From the NCBI RefSeq assembly GCF_049306965.1, contig NC_133186.1, positions 31,822,001 to 31,886,000 on the forward strand: a stretch of 64,000 nucleotides of DNA, written 5' to 3'. The notes beneath the pieces were generated by a model. The model had not been told where the DNA came from. It saw only the letters and a list, made by a program, of their open reading frames with translations, and did no database searches. Origin of the DNA: Danio rerio (Eukaryota > Chordata > Actinopteri > Cypriniformes > Danionidae). This document shows, piece by piece, positions 36,101 through 45,957 of this stretch. Within the stretch, counting starts at the first letter, position 1. Each line of letters begins with the position of its first letter. Position numbers and translations under genes: made by a program.

Positions 36101-39100
36101 AATATTGAATTTTCTATAAGTGAAATTTTCTTTATTTGTATGACTTTTTAAAATAAATAAAATGATACTCACAAAAATCGAGTGGTGCGGTGGCGCAGTG
36201 GGTAGCACTGTCACCGGCCCTCCAAGACCGACGTTGGACACCCCTGCCTTACAGCAAAAACACAAGTCCAAAGGCATGCGCTATATGTGAATTGGTAAAA
36301 CTAAATTTTCCATAGTGTATGTGTGAATGAGAGTGTATGGGTGTTTCCCAGTGATGGGTTGTAGCTGCATTCACTGTGTAAAGCAGGGGTGTCCAAAGTC
36401 AGTCCTGGAGGTCCGATGTCCTGCTGACTTTAGCTACAACTTGCTTCAACAAACCTGCCTGGAAGTTTCTAGTATACATAGTAAAAGCTTGATTAGCTGG
36501 TTCAGGTGTGTTTGATTAGGGTTGGAGGTAAACTCTCCAGGACACTGGCCCTCCAGGGCCGAGTGTGGACACCCCTGGTGTAAAGCATATGCTGGATAAC
36601 TTGACGGTTCATTCCGTTGTGGCGACCCCTGATTAAAAAAGAGACTAAGCTGAAAAAAAATGAATGAATAAAAATCAAGATCGCAAAAGCTAACTAGATA
36701 TTTTTACTGTAGTTTAAATGTTATTTAACATTTTTATACTCTAATATATCCTCTTACAGTTGCTGTGATTTATTACTCAGACATTTTTGTTATAATTTAG
36801 ATAAAACTATGTTTAATAAGAAGAATTCTAAAACATTTACTGGCATAATCTACATTATTGTATAAATAAAACCCAAATGTGTTATATTTAATAAATGTAT
36901 AAGACTGTTTTAAAAATTAATTTTCACTAGAGAATCTCCATCAAATTTTAAATCTCCACTTGTTGACTATTCATGATGACCTTCCTGCTTCCTCTCCATG
37001 ATCCACAGAGCACAGTATGGTGGCGTTGAATTTATTAAATGTTCATCATTTGACCTTCTGTGAAGGCTGGCTGGTTGCTAGGTGATACCTGTTTCATGTG
37101 TTGCAGTGGACGGGGCCTTGTACACTTTTGGTGAAAAAGACAGTGGGAAGCTGGGCTTATCGACAGAGAAGCTGGCCAATCATAAAGTGCCTCAACAGGT
37201 GACTGACATCCCTGATAGGGTGGTCCAGGTGGCCTGTGGAGGAGGGCACACGGTGGCGCTTACAGGTAGGAGAGCATCCTGCTGTATTGTCTTGGTTATT
37301 CTTCTCTGTATAGACTAAATGTTTTGCATATCTGTTATTGCAGAGAATGAGGTGTATTCTTTTGGCCTGGGTCAGTTTGGACAACTCGGTCACGGCACCT
37401 TCATATTCGAGTCTCGCTTGCCCAGAGTGGTTGAGCATTTCAGGAAGGGCAGAGTTAAACATGCGGCATGTGGAGAGAACCATACTGCGCTGATTACAGG
37501 TATAACATGCACAGAAAAACACTTAACATGTGTTATGAAAGAATTTCTCTAAAATATATACCAGGTGTTGTTTGTGTATAAATCTATAATCTGATGTTCT
37601 GGTTTTAGACAATGGCCTTTTGTACACTTTTGGTGATGGTCGGCATGGAAAACTGGGGCTTGGAGAGGAAAACTTCACCAACCAGTTCAAACCAACGTTG
37701 TGTCCGAGATTTCTTGACTACCACGTACATTCTGTTAGTATTTCTGGCCAGCTACCTTTTATTAGACAGTATTATTTAAGGATATGTACACTTTGTAACC
37801 CTATTAAAGGGTTTGACAGATTTATTTTTATCACCCTTTTAACTTTTGAAGGAAGAACTAAGTTATGAAAATATCAAGGCACATGGACCTTAGACCTTTT
37901 TGTTTTATTCCTTAAGAATTTAATTTCTCCTTATAAAGATTTTTATTTTACTGCTTAACATTAAGGCTTTTTTTTCTTCAATCTCTTTAGTGTGAAAAAT
38001 TTTGCTTAATTGATTTTTTTAAATTCAATACTCAAATTAATAAAAAGGCCTTAAAATGTCACTGTTAAACTCACTAAAATATTGTGTTGTAGGTCTTAAA
38101 TCATTTTAAACAGGTCTTAACTTTCCTCTGTTCAAGTAAAGCTACCCAATCAGGCCAACATCCATCCAATCACCAACAATCCATCTTAATAAAATGAGGG
38201 AAAGTAAACTAAAAACAATTACACAGTTCCTCATGGTGATAACAGAGTAACATATGTCTTTACATTATCTTCTATTCATACATTATTTACAGAAGTAAGG
38301 GGGAGCAGACATATTTATAAATAGGCATGAAACCTATAACGGAAACACATTAGGTTGAATAGAAGTTAAACTCAATCAATTTAGACCAAAAGCCACCAAA
38401 TATATATTTTGATTATTTATGTAATTGTCTCCACAATAAATTTACTTTGAACAATGTTAAACTTGTAGTTTAAAAAAAGAAATATGTTGAATATAGCATA
38501 TACAACCAGATTTTTTTTTTGTTTTGACACTTTAAAATATGTCGCTAAGAAATAATATTTTTTTCTTGGCAATCCAGGCCATGAGAAATAATCATTAGTG
38601 TTTAGCCCTGTATAATTCTAAAATTTCATTTATAATGGCCTTAAAAGGGTTGACACATTTGACTTAATGAAACCTGCAGAAATCCTGAGATTAACCCTGA
38701 CATGCACATTGTATGTGTAATGTTACAAAAAACCCTTATAAACAGCACAACTGTTCTCAACATATATGATATTAATAATAAATGTTTATGAGCATCAAAG
38801 CACCATATTAAAATGACTTTTAAAGGATCATGTGACGCAAAAACATGTATGTACAATATTTATTTTTATTAAATATTAAGCCATGTTAAATGGTCATGGT
38901 GAGCTTCGACTTTTAAATAATAGAGCAAACTGTATATTAATGTTATGACATCTATAAACAATCTGTAAACGGTGTGTGTTTTTCAGGTTACTTGTGGTGG
39001 GTGTCACATGCTTGTTTTGGCAAAGCCCAGAACTGAAAGACCAGATGACTTAATCTTAGAGGAGGATGACGTCACTGAAGACTACCTTGAGAAGTCTTAT

Positions 39101-42100
39101 ACTGAATTACTGGGGGACACACACAGTCAGACCACCCTAAACAGGAGTCTCTCAGCTCGGGTCAGACGCAGAGAAAGGGTGAGTCAGTCATAAAGGATCA
39201 AAATAAATGTAGCCAGTTAGAATTTTTTGAGTAATGGTGCTGTATTTCTAGAATAATATAATTAATTGACTAGTTGTAGTGTAATTCATTTTCTAGACTA
39301 ATTAAATACATTTAAATGTTAAGTTTAGTGCAATAACTCAATAATATATTATAAAAAAAAAAATTGTGTCGTTTTTTTCACTTCAGGAACGTTCACCAGA
39401 TCAGTTTGGACAGATGTTTCGAACACTTCCAGCACTGAGTGGGAATCAGAGTGCATCTCTATCTGTTCCCAGCCAGATACGTCCCTCCAGCAAGCAACTT
39501 GGAAAGATTCCTCACAATAGCCTTAAAAGTACTATTATCTGTTTTAATAATCCTCCATGGATTTGTGTTCATTGTAGTTCAAATGTTTGGGGTCAATATG
39601 ATTTTTAAGAGAGAAAAAGTCACATCAAACTGATTAAAACAGACTGAAAAGACCTTTACATTGATGCATAATATGCAGCTATAACTTCGGTATTGAAAAT
39701 TATTAAGATGGTTGCTGATATCGACCGTTAAAATACAAAGCATTTATTTAAAATTGTAATAATATTTTGCTATATTACATTGGAGACAAATTTCAACAGT
39801 ATTGTATTAATTATTCATGTTTTAAATCTCCTCTTTCAATAAGCTCCTGGAATTAGAGCGAAGTCTTTTGATGACAGAAGCAGTGTGGAGGATAGCGAGA
39901 GTGTAAAAGACCTTGGAGAAACCACTGACTTATTAAACCTGGTAGGAGAATCATACATCACTTATTAAAGCAATGTACATGCTTTCATAATGTCTATAGA
40001 AAGTATGTAGAGTTAGATTGGTTTATTGGCATTTGTTAATGAGAAATTGCTTCTAGTGTGAAATACAAGAATGGACAGCAGAGAAAAAAACTTCTAAATG
40101 TGCATAATAAAACCATCCATGTTATAGTTTCATGTAGTTCTAGGTTCACTGCAAAGAATATGTTTTTCTTATATAAAAAACTTGTCTTGTTTCTAGTTCA
40201 AATATCTAAACAGATTTAAACCAAGAAACATTTTTATAGACAATTATAAATAATGTCTTGTTTTCAGAAATAATGAATCAGAAATTAATAAGTTTTTCAT
40301 TTAAACAAGCTAAATAATCTGCAGATGGGGTAAGCAAAATAATCCTGTATTCACTTTGAAATCAGAATATTTTGCTCTCCTCATTGGCAGATTATTTCGC
40401 TTAACTCATTCAATTTTAACTCATTATTTCTGAAAACAAAACAATGTTTTTAATTTTTTGATTTAATAATCTTTAGATATTTGGACAAGAAAAAAAGACA
40501 AGAACTTTAAGTAAGAAAAGCTTTTTTTTGCAGTGTTGGGTTGCCATGTAAAGTCTGATTTATCCAGAAAAACCTTTGATATTCCAGATATAACGGTTCC
40601 AAGACTGAAACATTAGCTTTTTTGATTTCAGACTCACATAATGAAGATGGACCCTAGCGATAATACACTTACATTGTCTCCCATGGAGAAGGTAAGAGCT
40701 TTTTAGAGATGCTATTCAAGTTATTTGCTTCATTCAGAATCAGAAAGAGCTATACTGCCAAGTGTGCTTGCACACACAAAAAATTGTCATAGGTGATAGG
40801 AGCTTTCAGTACAGAAAGTACAAGCATAGTACAGATATACATAAAAAAATGAATAAATAATTTTTTTTTTAAATAGAAAACAAAAATGATTTCCCGTATA
40901 GAGAGTGCAATGTGCATATGTGGTAAATGGTATTTAAACATGGTTTAGTTGGGAAATGGCCTGAAGGAAAAACTGCTCTTGAAAATACTCCTGCAGAGTA
41001 GAAAAGTTTGAAGTTTATGAAGAGCACCTCTGAATTAAAATTACCGTCTTCAGAGTTGTTACATAGTTGTACCAACCTTCATTTTTGTAGATGCATAATC
41101 TGCCACCTCTTGTTTTCCTTGTAAACACTGGAATGCGGTCTGTTCTGCACAGCTGGAAGCCCAGCCGACGAAATGCATTTATACTAGGATACTAGGGAGT
41201 GCTGTTCGAAAGCTGCGTCGATAGAGCTCAACCAGGTGCACTCCTTAAAAACTAATTTTTTGGCCCACGTCTTGTATTGACTGATATACTGACACAACTG
41301 TGTTAAATAGTAATAAGCAATTAAATTAATAATGATAATCTATGGATAAAAAATCAACCAGGTGGTTATGATGCTGTTGAAGGGTTAAAGCATTTCTGTC
41401 TGAGCAGTCTCTTGAGTAGGACTGTGGCTCCCCCAACGAGAACATCCAACCAATTGTATGAATAATCAAAAACCGGAAGAAAAATGTCTGGTGTGTGTTG
41501 CATTAAGTCTTAATAGTTTAAACCCTGATAGTAAGGGAATGACTTAACACAGAACAAGGAAAAAAGAAAAATAATTGAAGAGCTTTTTTGACCAGGTAGA
41601 CATTAGTGGCACCATGTTGAATATTTTAAATTGAACAAAGGTCAAGGGGAAAAACACTCTTTTAGCCCTCCCTTTATGCTTGATTTCTCTCTTCTTTTCA
41701 TTGACTCATTCTTTTCATTTGCTTTGCAGCCTTAAAGCTCATTCTGCTCTCGTTCAGCCTGCTCTGCATGTTCATTCATTTCTCTAACACTTTCCCTCTT
41801 TTTGTCCTCTGCTTCCTGGGATAGAAGAAGGTTAAAGTTGTGAAAGAACACGGTAAGGAGAAGGGGAAGCCAAGGGATGAACCCACCCCTTATAGTAAGA
41901 GGGCGGAGCTTTTATCTCGCAAAGCTCTGCCCACTGAGTTACTTAGAAGCTCGAGTGGTAGCTCAGTAGTCGGGGACAGCCGTGGGTTAGGGACACCCCA
42001 CAAGAGTCCTAAAAGACGTGGTCATGATAAGGAAAATGTACTTATTGCTTTGGAGGGGAGAAAGCCTGGAAGCAAAACTGGAAAGGGAATGGACAAAAGC

Positions 42101-44512
42101 AGAGCTGGATCCAAATCCTTAAAACTTAAACACACAGAACTGATGGAGTCATCAGATAAAGTGAAAAAACAATCAACTGAAAAAACGCAACAAAATCAAG
42201 AAGTAGAAGTCCAAAGGTCCAAAGGAACCTCAAAACCAACCCAAGAGGGAACAGGTAAAGCAAAAGCCAAAGATCACCAGTTGGAAGTCAAAAGCCAGCT
42301 GCAAAATGTTGCAGGGAAAGAAAAAGGAGTAAAAAGTAAACCCATAATTATTGTTGAACAACATATCGACCAAGACTTAACAAGTAAGAACTCAAAAGAG
42401 GTTTTACCAAAAGTTCAGAAAGTGAAAGGTGACACTAAGATAGCCGAGACTGAAAACAAAAGTTTTGTCCCACAGAGCAAAAAGTCTGGATCTGAAAAAG
42501 ACTTAAAAAGTAGCAAGACAACAAAAGAGATCTCCACTACTTCACATCCAACTTCCGGTAAAGATACTTCAGCAAAGACAAAGAAATCGAGAGCAGAACA
42601 ACGCCAAGTAGAAGACAAATTAAAAAAGACAAAAATGGTGCCTACTGTTGTCTCAGAGGCAGCTTCTGTATCTGAGTCTGCATTAGAATCAGAGGAAAAT
42701 CAAATGAAGGACAATCCTCTCACCAAGGTGACTTCTTTACTCCAAGGTATGGGAATGGGAGGCTCTGCTCTTTTAGTTGGAGAAGCAGTGGCCAGTCAGT
42801 TACTTTCCCAGTCCACACCTCAAGAGATGCCAAAACCCCTTTCAAGACAGAGAACCCTTTCTGATGTTTCATCCCTGAGTGAATCCTATGACGTTTCAGG
42901 GCAAGAGGAGGCAAGAGAGGCCGAGAGGACGGCTGTCACCATCAACGTTAAGGCAGATCCAGATACTTCAGATAGGGACACGGAAAGAAGCAGATCTGAG
43001 TCCAAAACCGACGCTCATTCTGAGATGGGAACATATAATAGAAAGGAAGAGGAATCAGATGAGGAGGAAAGTGAGGGTTCAGTAAACGAAAGAGATGAAA
43101 CTGAAGATGTGGAGGAAAGTGATGGACTGGGGAACAGAAGGGATAAAAGTGAAGAAGTAGAAGATAGTGATAGCAAGACACATGACAAAGTAGGGGAAAA
43201 TGATGATGATTCTGAGGGTGATGAAGATGATGATACAATGATCAAAGATTCTAGTGAGGAAGAGGAAAGTGAAGAGGAGAAGACAGTTAATGATACAGTG
43301 ACCAAAGCTTCTAGTGAGAATGAGGAACGTGAGGAAGAGGAGAAAAGTAACGATTCTGAGGTTAATGATACAATGACCAAACATTCTAGTGAGGATGAAG
43401 AGAAAGAAAAAGAGGAGAAAAGTAGTGACTCTTCCAATGCTTCTAGTGAGGATGAAGAAGAAGAGGAAAAAAATGGTGATTCTGCCAAAGCTTCTAGTGA
43501 AGATGAAGAAGAGGAGGAGAAAAGTGGTAGTTCTGTCAAAGCTTCTAGTGAAGATGAAGAAGAAGAGGAGGAGAATGGTGATTCTTTCAAAGCTTCTAGC
43601 AAGGAAGAAAGTGGTGATTCTGCTAACGCCTCTAATGTGAACAGTGAGGAAGAGGAGCAGAAAAGTAAAAGTGAGGCAACTGATGATTTAGAGAGTGAGG
43701 AGGAAGAGGACAATGAAGATAATGAAGAAGAAAAAAGTGAGACAAGTGCAAGTACTGAAGATGAGAGCAATGATGATGAGGACAAAAGCGAAACAAGTCA
43801 AGAGGAGGAGAGTGGAGAAGAATCTGAAGGAAACTCAGAGAGCAGAAGTGAGAGGTCTGAGGAAGATGATGAAGATGAGGAGTCGGAGAAGGAAGAAAGT
43901 GAGGTGGAAAGTGAAGCAGAGGAAGATGAAACTGGGGAAAATACTAGTGAAGAAGACGATGAGGAGCAGGAAAGTTCATCTGAAGATGAAGAGAAGAGTG
44001 AAAGTGAAGCTGAGGGGGAAGAAGAGGAGAGTGAAGGAGACCAAGAGGATGAAAGTGATGAGGAAACAAGTGATAAAGATGAGGAAGAAGAGGAGAGTGA
44101 AAATGAAGAGGAAGAAGAGGAGGAGAGCAAAGTTGAAGAGGAGGAGGAAGAAAGTAATGAGGAGGAAGAAAATGAAGAAGAGGAAGCAGAGGAGGAAGAG
44201 CCTGGAGAGGATACAGAAGAAGCAGAGGATGAGGAGGGAGAAGAGGAGGACACACAAGAAGAAGAGCAAGAAAATGGCGATGATGAAGAGGAGGAGGAGG
44301 AGGAGGAGGAAGAAAAAGAAAAGACCAAAACAAAACGTGAAAAAGCCTCTAGCAGACTCCAAAAGGACGCCGCCAAACCAAAGCCAAGTGTGAAAACTCA
44401 CAAACCAAAAGCCAAACAAGCCCGTGCACAAAGCGACCAATCAGATGACGAGTCCCATGAGTCTAAGCAGTTTTGGGATGATGTTTTACCTCAATACCTT
44501 AATTTAAAATAA
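28964..44512 (+). CDS. rpgr: RPGR, ORF15-type isoform
   Basis: RPGR is a ciliary transition-zone protein; human loss causes X-linked retinitis pigmentosa. Exons: 28964-28994, 29502-29627, 29725-29817, 33188-33250, 34407-34565, 34676-34825, 37107-37265, 37344-37499, 37609-37733, 38987-39178, 39387-39528, 39844-39941, 40632-40691 and 41825-44512. They total 4242 nt, 1413 residues plus stop, with phases agreeing at every junction. Start [20 protein letters not shown] fits the human N-terminus. RCC1 repeats follow, then the linker ([34 protein letters not shown]), then the acidic domain and the end [13 protein letters not shown], close to human FWNNVLPHYLELK. Zebrafish is reported to have two rpgr genes; which one this is cannot be told from the window. 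The neighbour dynlt3 is conserved in human. Confidence 0.96.
29502..39178 (+). CDS. rpgr: rpgr exons for the RCC1-like beta-propeller
   Basis: Nine exons encode the propeller. Repeat hallmarks are regular: [51 protein letters not shown] and [11 protein letters not shown], each followed by an A/S-C-G-x-x-H-T-A-L type strand. This domain binds RPGRIP1 and PDE6D in mammals. The exon 9 donor was placed after CAT-TCT at 37733, because joining to VTCGGCHM then reproduces the human spacing exactly. An alternative GT eight bases earlier would shorten the strand. Confidence 0.94.
30090..30149. repeat. (AT)n microsatellite at the end of a Tc1-type MITE
   Basis: About 28 AT units directly before ATAATATTTGACTAGATAT, a block in the interior of the MITE that follows. 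Confidence 0.95.
30160..31759. mobile_element. Tc1-type MITE, 5' truncated and split by an insertion
   Basis: Left half 30160-30324 (TTCAAGACACTTTTATACAG, TTAAAGTGACATTCAAAGGC) and right half 31546-31759 (ACTTTCTCCAGAAGAAAAAA, ending CTGACTTCAACTGTA) fit one copy of the family. The missing left end coincides with the (AT)n array. It lies in rpgr intron 3. Confidence 0.85.
30325..31545. mobile_element. TTAA-flanked element, 1.22 kb, nested in the Tc1-type MITE
   Basis: TTAA flanks it at 30321-30324 and 31546-31549. The start AGGGCCATGAAAC and the reverse of the end AAGGGTCACGAAAC are inverted relatives (11 of 13). TTAA targeting is typical of piggyBac or Kolobok groups; which one is not certain. 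The 123-codon frame inside (30331-30702) resembles no known transposase. Confidence 0.8.
31760..33187 (+). other. rpgr intron 3, right part
   Basis: AT-rich sequence with nothing recognised; no conserved reading frame. Confidence 0.45.
33791..34243. mobile_element. hAT-type MITE (TAGGGTTGCAGTATATATCG type), 453 bp
   Basis: Starts TAGGGTTGCAGTATATATCG and ends TATTGTGTGGCACTA, partial inverted relatives. It is flanked by CTGCTTAA (33783-33790) and CTACTTAA (34244-34251), an 8-bp duplication with one mismatch. In the rpgr intron before exon 34407. Confidence 0.68.
35235..35520. mobile_element. Palindromic MITE (GTGAACTAT family), degenerate
   Basis: Left part TCATTTACTCATCCTTTACTTG, a middle AACCATTGACTTCCATA and its inverted AAAGTCAATGGTTACAGG, and the end TTTTTGGGTGAACTATC fit this common cyprinid family. 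The left end is decayed. Confidence 0.6.
36180..36660 (+). mobile_element. DANA-type SINE carrying two hAT MITE insertions
   Basis: Head GTGGTGCGGTGGCGCAGTGG at 36182 and tail GGCGACCCCTGATTAAAAAA at 36621. Between them a fragment of a CAGGGGTGTCC-type MITE (about 36215-36247, end GACACCCCTG) replaces part of the SINE, and a second full MITE lies at 36384-36577. Confidence 0.85.
36384..36577. mobile_element. hAT-type MITE (CAGGGGTGTCCAAA family), 194 bp
   Basis: Ends CAGGGGTGTCC and the reverse of GGACACCCCTG. A perfect 8-bp duplication GTGTAAAG lies at 36376-36383 and 36578-36585. It is the same family as 6719-6919. Confidence 0.9.
37734..38986 (+). other. rpgr intron 9
   Basis: AT-rich with no recognised element, apart from a GTCTTAAATCATTTTAAACAG block (38093-38114) that also occurs in related form near 53610. 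Confidence 0.4.
40149..40537. mobile_element. CACTGCAAA-type palindromic MITE
   Basis: Left end CACTGCAAAGAATATGTTTTT and the reverse of the right end CACTGCAAAAAAAAGCTTTT are inverted over about 65 bases (both continue CTTGT and CAAATATCTAAA). It lies in the rpgr intron between exons 39941 and 40632. Confidence 0.75.
40692..41824 (+). other. rpgr intron before the ORF15 exon
   Basis: Nothing recognised. It ends with a pyrimidine-rich run (CTTTCCCTCTTTTTGTCCTC) that serves the acceptor at 41824. Confidence 0.45.
41825..44512 (+). CDS. rpgr: rpgr terminal ORF15-like exon, acidic domain and basic tail
   Basis: A single exon of 2688 nt encodes 895 residues. The first third is Lys/Ser/Gln-rich ([15 protein letters not shown] onward), with a short hydrophobic patch near [20 protein letters not shown]. 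From about 43040 it is almost continuous Glu/Asp/Ser, reaching long Glu runs near 44290. A basic segment rich in Lys, Arg and Ala follows, then the conserved end [13 protein letters not shown]. In mammals the basic end recruits TTLL5, which glutamylates the acidic repeats. The mammalian repeats are Glu-Gly; here Ser and Asp replace most Gly. The coding strand is strongly purine-rich, so large antisense Ser/Leu/Phe frames are shadows. Confidence 0.95.
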   Translation, partial: KKVKVVKEHGKEKGKPRDEPTPYSKRAELLSRKALPTELLRSSSGSSVVGDSRGLGTPHKSPKRRGHDKENVLIALEGRKPGSKTGKGMDKSRAGSKSLKLKHTELMESSDKVKKQSTEKTQQNQEVEVQRSKGTSKPTQEGTGKAKAKDHQLEVKSQLQNVAGKEKGVKSKPIIIVEQHIDQDLTSKNSKEVLPKVQKVKGDTKIAETENKSFVPQSKKSGSEKDLKSSKTTKEISTTSHPTSGKDTSAKTKKSRAEQRQVEDKLKKTKMVPTVVSEAASVSESALESEENQMKDNPLTKVTSLLQGMGMGGSALLVGEAVASQLLSQSTPQEMPKPLSRQRTLSDVSSLSESYDVSGQEEAREAERTAVTINVKADPDTSDRDTERSRSESKTDAHSEMGTYNRKEEESDEEESEGSVNERDETEDVEESDGLGNRRDKSEEVEDSDSKTHDKVGENDDDSEGDEDDDTMIKDSSEEEESEEEKTVNDTVTKASSENEEREEEEKSNDSEVNDTMTKHSSEDEEKEKEEKSSDSSNASSEDEEEEEKNGDSAKASSEDEEEEEKSGSSVKASSEDEEEEEENGDSFKASSKEESGDSANASNVNSEEEEQKSKSEATDDLESEEEEDNEDNEEEKSETSASTEDESNDDEDKSETSQEEESGEESEGNSESRSERSEEDDEDEESEKEESEVESEAEEDETGENTSEEDDEEQESSSEDEEKSESEAEGEEEESEGDQEDESDEETSDKDEEEEESENEEEEEEESKVEEEEEESNEEEENEEEEAEEEEPGEDTEEAEDEEGEEEDTQEEEQENGDDEEEEEEEEEEKEKTKTKREKASSRLQKDAAKPKPSVKTHKPKAKQARAQSDQSDDESHESKQFWDDVLPQYLNLK
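43430..43620 (+). repeat. rpgr: Imperfect ~54-57 bp tandem repeat inside rpgr acidic domain
   Basis: Three to four consecutive in-frame units share the pattern [16 protein letters not shown], with small changes (NGDSA, SGSSV, NGDSF) and a final shorter unit ([11 protein letters not shown]). Unit lengths are multiples of three, so gain or loss of a unit would keep the frame. Confidence 0.85.
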
Positions 44513-45380
44513 CTCAACAACTTCAGCTTTACCCTGAGCATTATGTACATGCCTTTTCATAACGCCCGCTCACACCAAGAACGAGAACAGTAACAGTAAC
44601 AGTAACTACTTATAGGTTAGGAGCTCTTCTGATTAACCTTTGCTTTATTTTAAGTTCAGTCACCTGCTTTACATTTTTTGCTCTTGGGATGGATTCTGAT
44701 TGGCTCTTTACAACTGGAACACTCTGATTGGCTTTTTAAAGCAAGAAGGATTGTGATTGGCCGTGAACTTTATTTAAGCTAGCTAGATAGCTGAGCTAGG
44801 AAAAACTTGCTCTTAAAGTGGCTTTACCAGTACCATTCTCTGTGCCATCATAATGCTACTTGTGATGTTTATACAGTTTGTTTAAACTTAGCTGTTATTT
44901 TAGAGCTGTATCTTTATTGTTATTGTTGAAAATTTGTTACTTGGTGTGAACAGGCCTGTATTTTGATTTTGTACTTTCTTACTTATTGCTTTTGGATTTT
45001 TTTTAAAATCACAATTAGTATCCTTGTAATTGATTGATTGATTTTTTACAGCATTATGTTTTCATACACACGTGTGTATGCCCATGCAGTATAGTGATGA
45101 ACTTGTGATGTGCCTTAGGAAATACCTTATGGATAGCAGTGTCCAATCAATCGATGTGACATAATTATTCAAGTCTCACAAAGTTGACGCATATAAAGAT
45201 GCCTTTTGGTCAGAACTCTTTCAACAAATAACTATTTAAACTCTCCCAAGTTTAAGTGGAAAGATGGCAGCTTTATGACATTTTTAGCAAAAACACCCAA
45301 CATTAGTCATTTAATAGAATTTAGTTAAAAGTTTGCACTTGTGCTTGTATTGTGAACTAAAGTTTGTTCATATAATAGTC

Positions 45381-45386
45381 AATAAA
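45381..45386 (+). terminator. rpgr: Candidate polyadenylation signal for the rpgr ORF15 transcript
   Basis: AATAAA stands 869 bases after the ORF15 stop and is followed within 40 bases by a GT-rich stretch. It precedes the downstream alternative exons, so it fits an end used only by the ORF15 isoform. Confidence 0.55.
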
Positions 45387-45957
45387 ACCTTTCATTTCTC
45401 TGTAACTGTATGCTGTTTGTTTTATATTTGTTTTCCACTTTAATTAACATTTTTATTTTTGTTACTTTTAACTTAATGTGATTCAAAAAGCACATATTAT
45501 CCAAACATAAAGATCTTTTTTAAAGAAACAGTTATTTTTAAACCAGCTATTGCATGATAAATTCACTTACAAATATAACAAGGTATCAGAGGATTTCATT
45601 CCGCATTTCCATTTGACTTTATGTAAATACATTATTTTCAAATTGCAAAGCAGTTGCAATCAGGCAGAATACTGAAAATCCATCATTGCAAAGGTGAGAG
45701 ACTGGCCTCGTATTCTCCTCTCTTTGTAGAGCTGCTCATTTACTAGTTGCCCCAAAATAGATCCCACTATTATCCCAATGTATCCCACTATAGAGCCCAA
45801 TATTACCCACTATTTGTTGTACGTATTTTGTGTACTTTGCTAGTTAATTTTACAAAGACCACTCAACTCACATGACCCCTCTCTGTTTTTTCTAGTGCCT
45901 TCTTAGCAATTATTTTTAAATCACTAATTGTCTCACTGTTTGTGTGATCACCATCAG

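Larger units (their letters stand above)
34826..37106 (+). other. rpgr intron 6
   Basis: A degenerate TTCACCCAAAAATGAA-type MITE at about 35235-35520, a SINE split by MITEs at 36180-36660, and otherwise AT-rich sequence without coding signal. Confidence 0.6.

Noticed and set aside
43389-44393. Plus-strand Arg/Lys/Met frames overlapping ORF15
   Set aside because: Shifted readings of the GAA/GAG-rich exon; no start context or conservation, and the ORF15 frame matches RPGR at its end.
43015-44440. Antisense frames rich in Ser, Leu and Phe opposite rpgr ORF15
   Set aside because: The coding strand is purine-rich, so the other frames and strand are automatically free of stops. The conserved protein is on the plus strand.
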